Source: Undibacterium pigrum (lineage in GTDB: Bacteria; Pseudomonadota; Gammaproteobacteria; Burkholderiales; Burkholderiaceae_D). Taken from it: DNA of 64,000 nucleotides. Shown here one piece after another: positions 63,907-64,000 of this stretch (position 1 is the stretch's first letter; every line of letters begins with the position of its first letter). Position numbers and translations under genes: made by a program. The stretch is from the NCBI RefSeq assembly GCF_003201815.1, contig NZ_QJKB01000004.1:329312-393311 (forward strand). The letters run 5' to 3'. The notes under the pieces were generated by a model, which worked only from the letters and a program-made list of their open reading frames with translations, did no database searches and had not been told where the DNA came from.

Positions 63907-64000
63907 ATGGATTTTTCAAATCGCCAGCAAGAGCCGGGGAAGAAGTTTATAGGCATAGGGCTGGTAATCGCATTTCACGTACTGGTGGTATATGCCCTGG
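63907..64000 (+). CDS. tonB: Energy transducer TonB (N terminus, partial)
   Basis: Only 31 codons are in the window: MDFSNRQQEPGKKFIGIGLVIAFHVLVVYAL. A short cytoplasmic start followed by one hydrophobic helix containing the conserved SxxxH-like His is the TonB anchor, and the sequence is typical of Oxalobacteraceae TonB. It would pair with ExbB/ExbD beyond the window and drive the receptor at 58231. AGGAG lies six bases before the ATG. Confidence 0.8.
   Translation, partial: MDFSNRQQEPGKKFIGIGLVIAFHVLVVYAL

Overview
The window looks like chromosomal DNA of a moderate-GC betaproteobacterium of the Burkholderiales, most likely Oxalobacteraceae (an Undibacterium-like genome is my best guess). 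The clues are the gene order rpsP-rimM-trmD-rplS followed by a CoA-pyrophosphatase-type Nudix gene and a CobD/CbiB-like gene, the DUF3579 protein, and a TonB-dependent receptor of the Xanthomonas/Caulobacter family beside a flavin-dependent tryptophan-halogenase-like gene. This assignment is inference; no rRNA or tRNA gene was recognised.

Layout. 1-3.1 kb: end of a DKNYY-like gene, an HPt/HD-GYP protein, a GNAT acetyltransferase and a membrane GGEEF diguanylate cyclase. 3.1-8.4 kb (minus): a compact operon encoding a periplasmic repeat-like protein, a LolD-type ATPase, one FtsX/MacB-type permease, a LolA-like periplasmic protein, an outer-membrane barrel and a membrane protein. 8.6-14.6 kb: single genes (DUF2855, periplasmic binding protein, tautomerase, TMEM175-like channel, hydrolase, DUF2189, TM2). 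14.7-18.7 kb: the ribosomal/tRNA-modification operon, Nudix and CobD/CbiB. 18.8-24 kb: GFA, GNAT, acyltransferase-3 and a sigma-54 activator/NtrB-type kinase pair. 23.8-24.57 kb is a gene-free composite of repeats. 25-31.3 kb: LysR, phosphatase and a fatty-acyl-CoA module. 31.4-34.7 kb (minus): a 55-residue small protein, a conserved unknown and a TIGR01777/DUF4166/membrane operon. 34.8-38.5 kb: OmpR/EnvZ-type pair, Pal-like lipoprotein and PbpG-like peptidase. 38.6-43 kb: NIPSNAP, HxlR/QorB-like redox pair, hydrolase and an orphan NuoB. 43-52.3 kb (minus): AraC regulator, NarL/DesK pair, amidohydrolase-CIA30 fusion, SppA, S1/P1 nuclease and a barrel. 52.4-57.4 kb: prfC, a small protein, an amino-acid ABC binding protein plus permease without ATPase, and a DUF1275 protein. 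57.4-64 kb: TonB-dependent receptor, DUF6445 protein, halogenase-like flavoprotein and the start of tonB.

The most interesting part is the right end. A 35-bp module, 33/35 identical and containing a TTGACA -35 element with a correctly spaced -10, occurs once upstream of the receptor and once upstream of tonB. This suggests that the receptor and its energiser are co-regulated. The tonB-side copy is followed by a strong intrinsic terminator before the tonB start, so it may drive a roughly 190-nt leader or small RNA. A second notable signal is a MITE-like 144-bp element with perfect 11-bp terminal inverted repeats at 26.8 kb, with an internally deleted relative at 10.7 kb.
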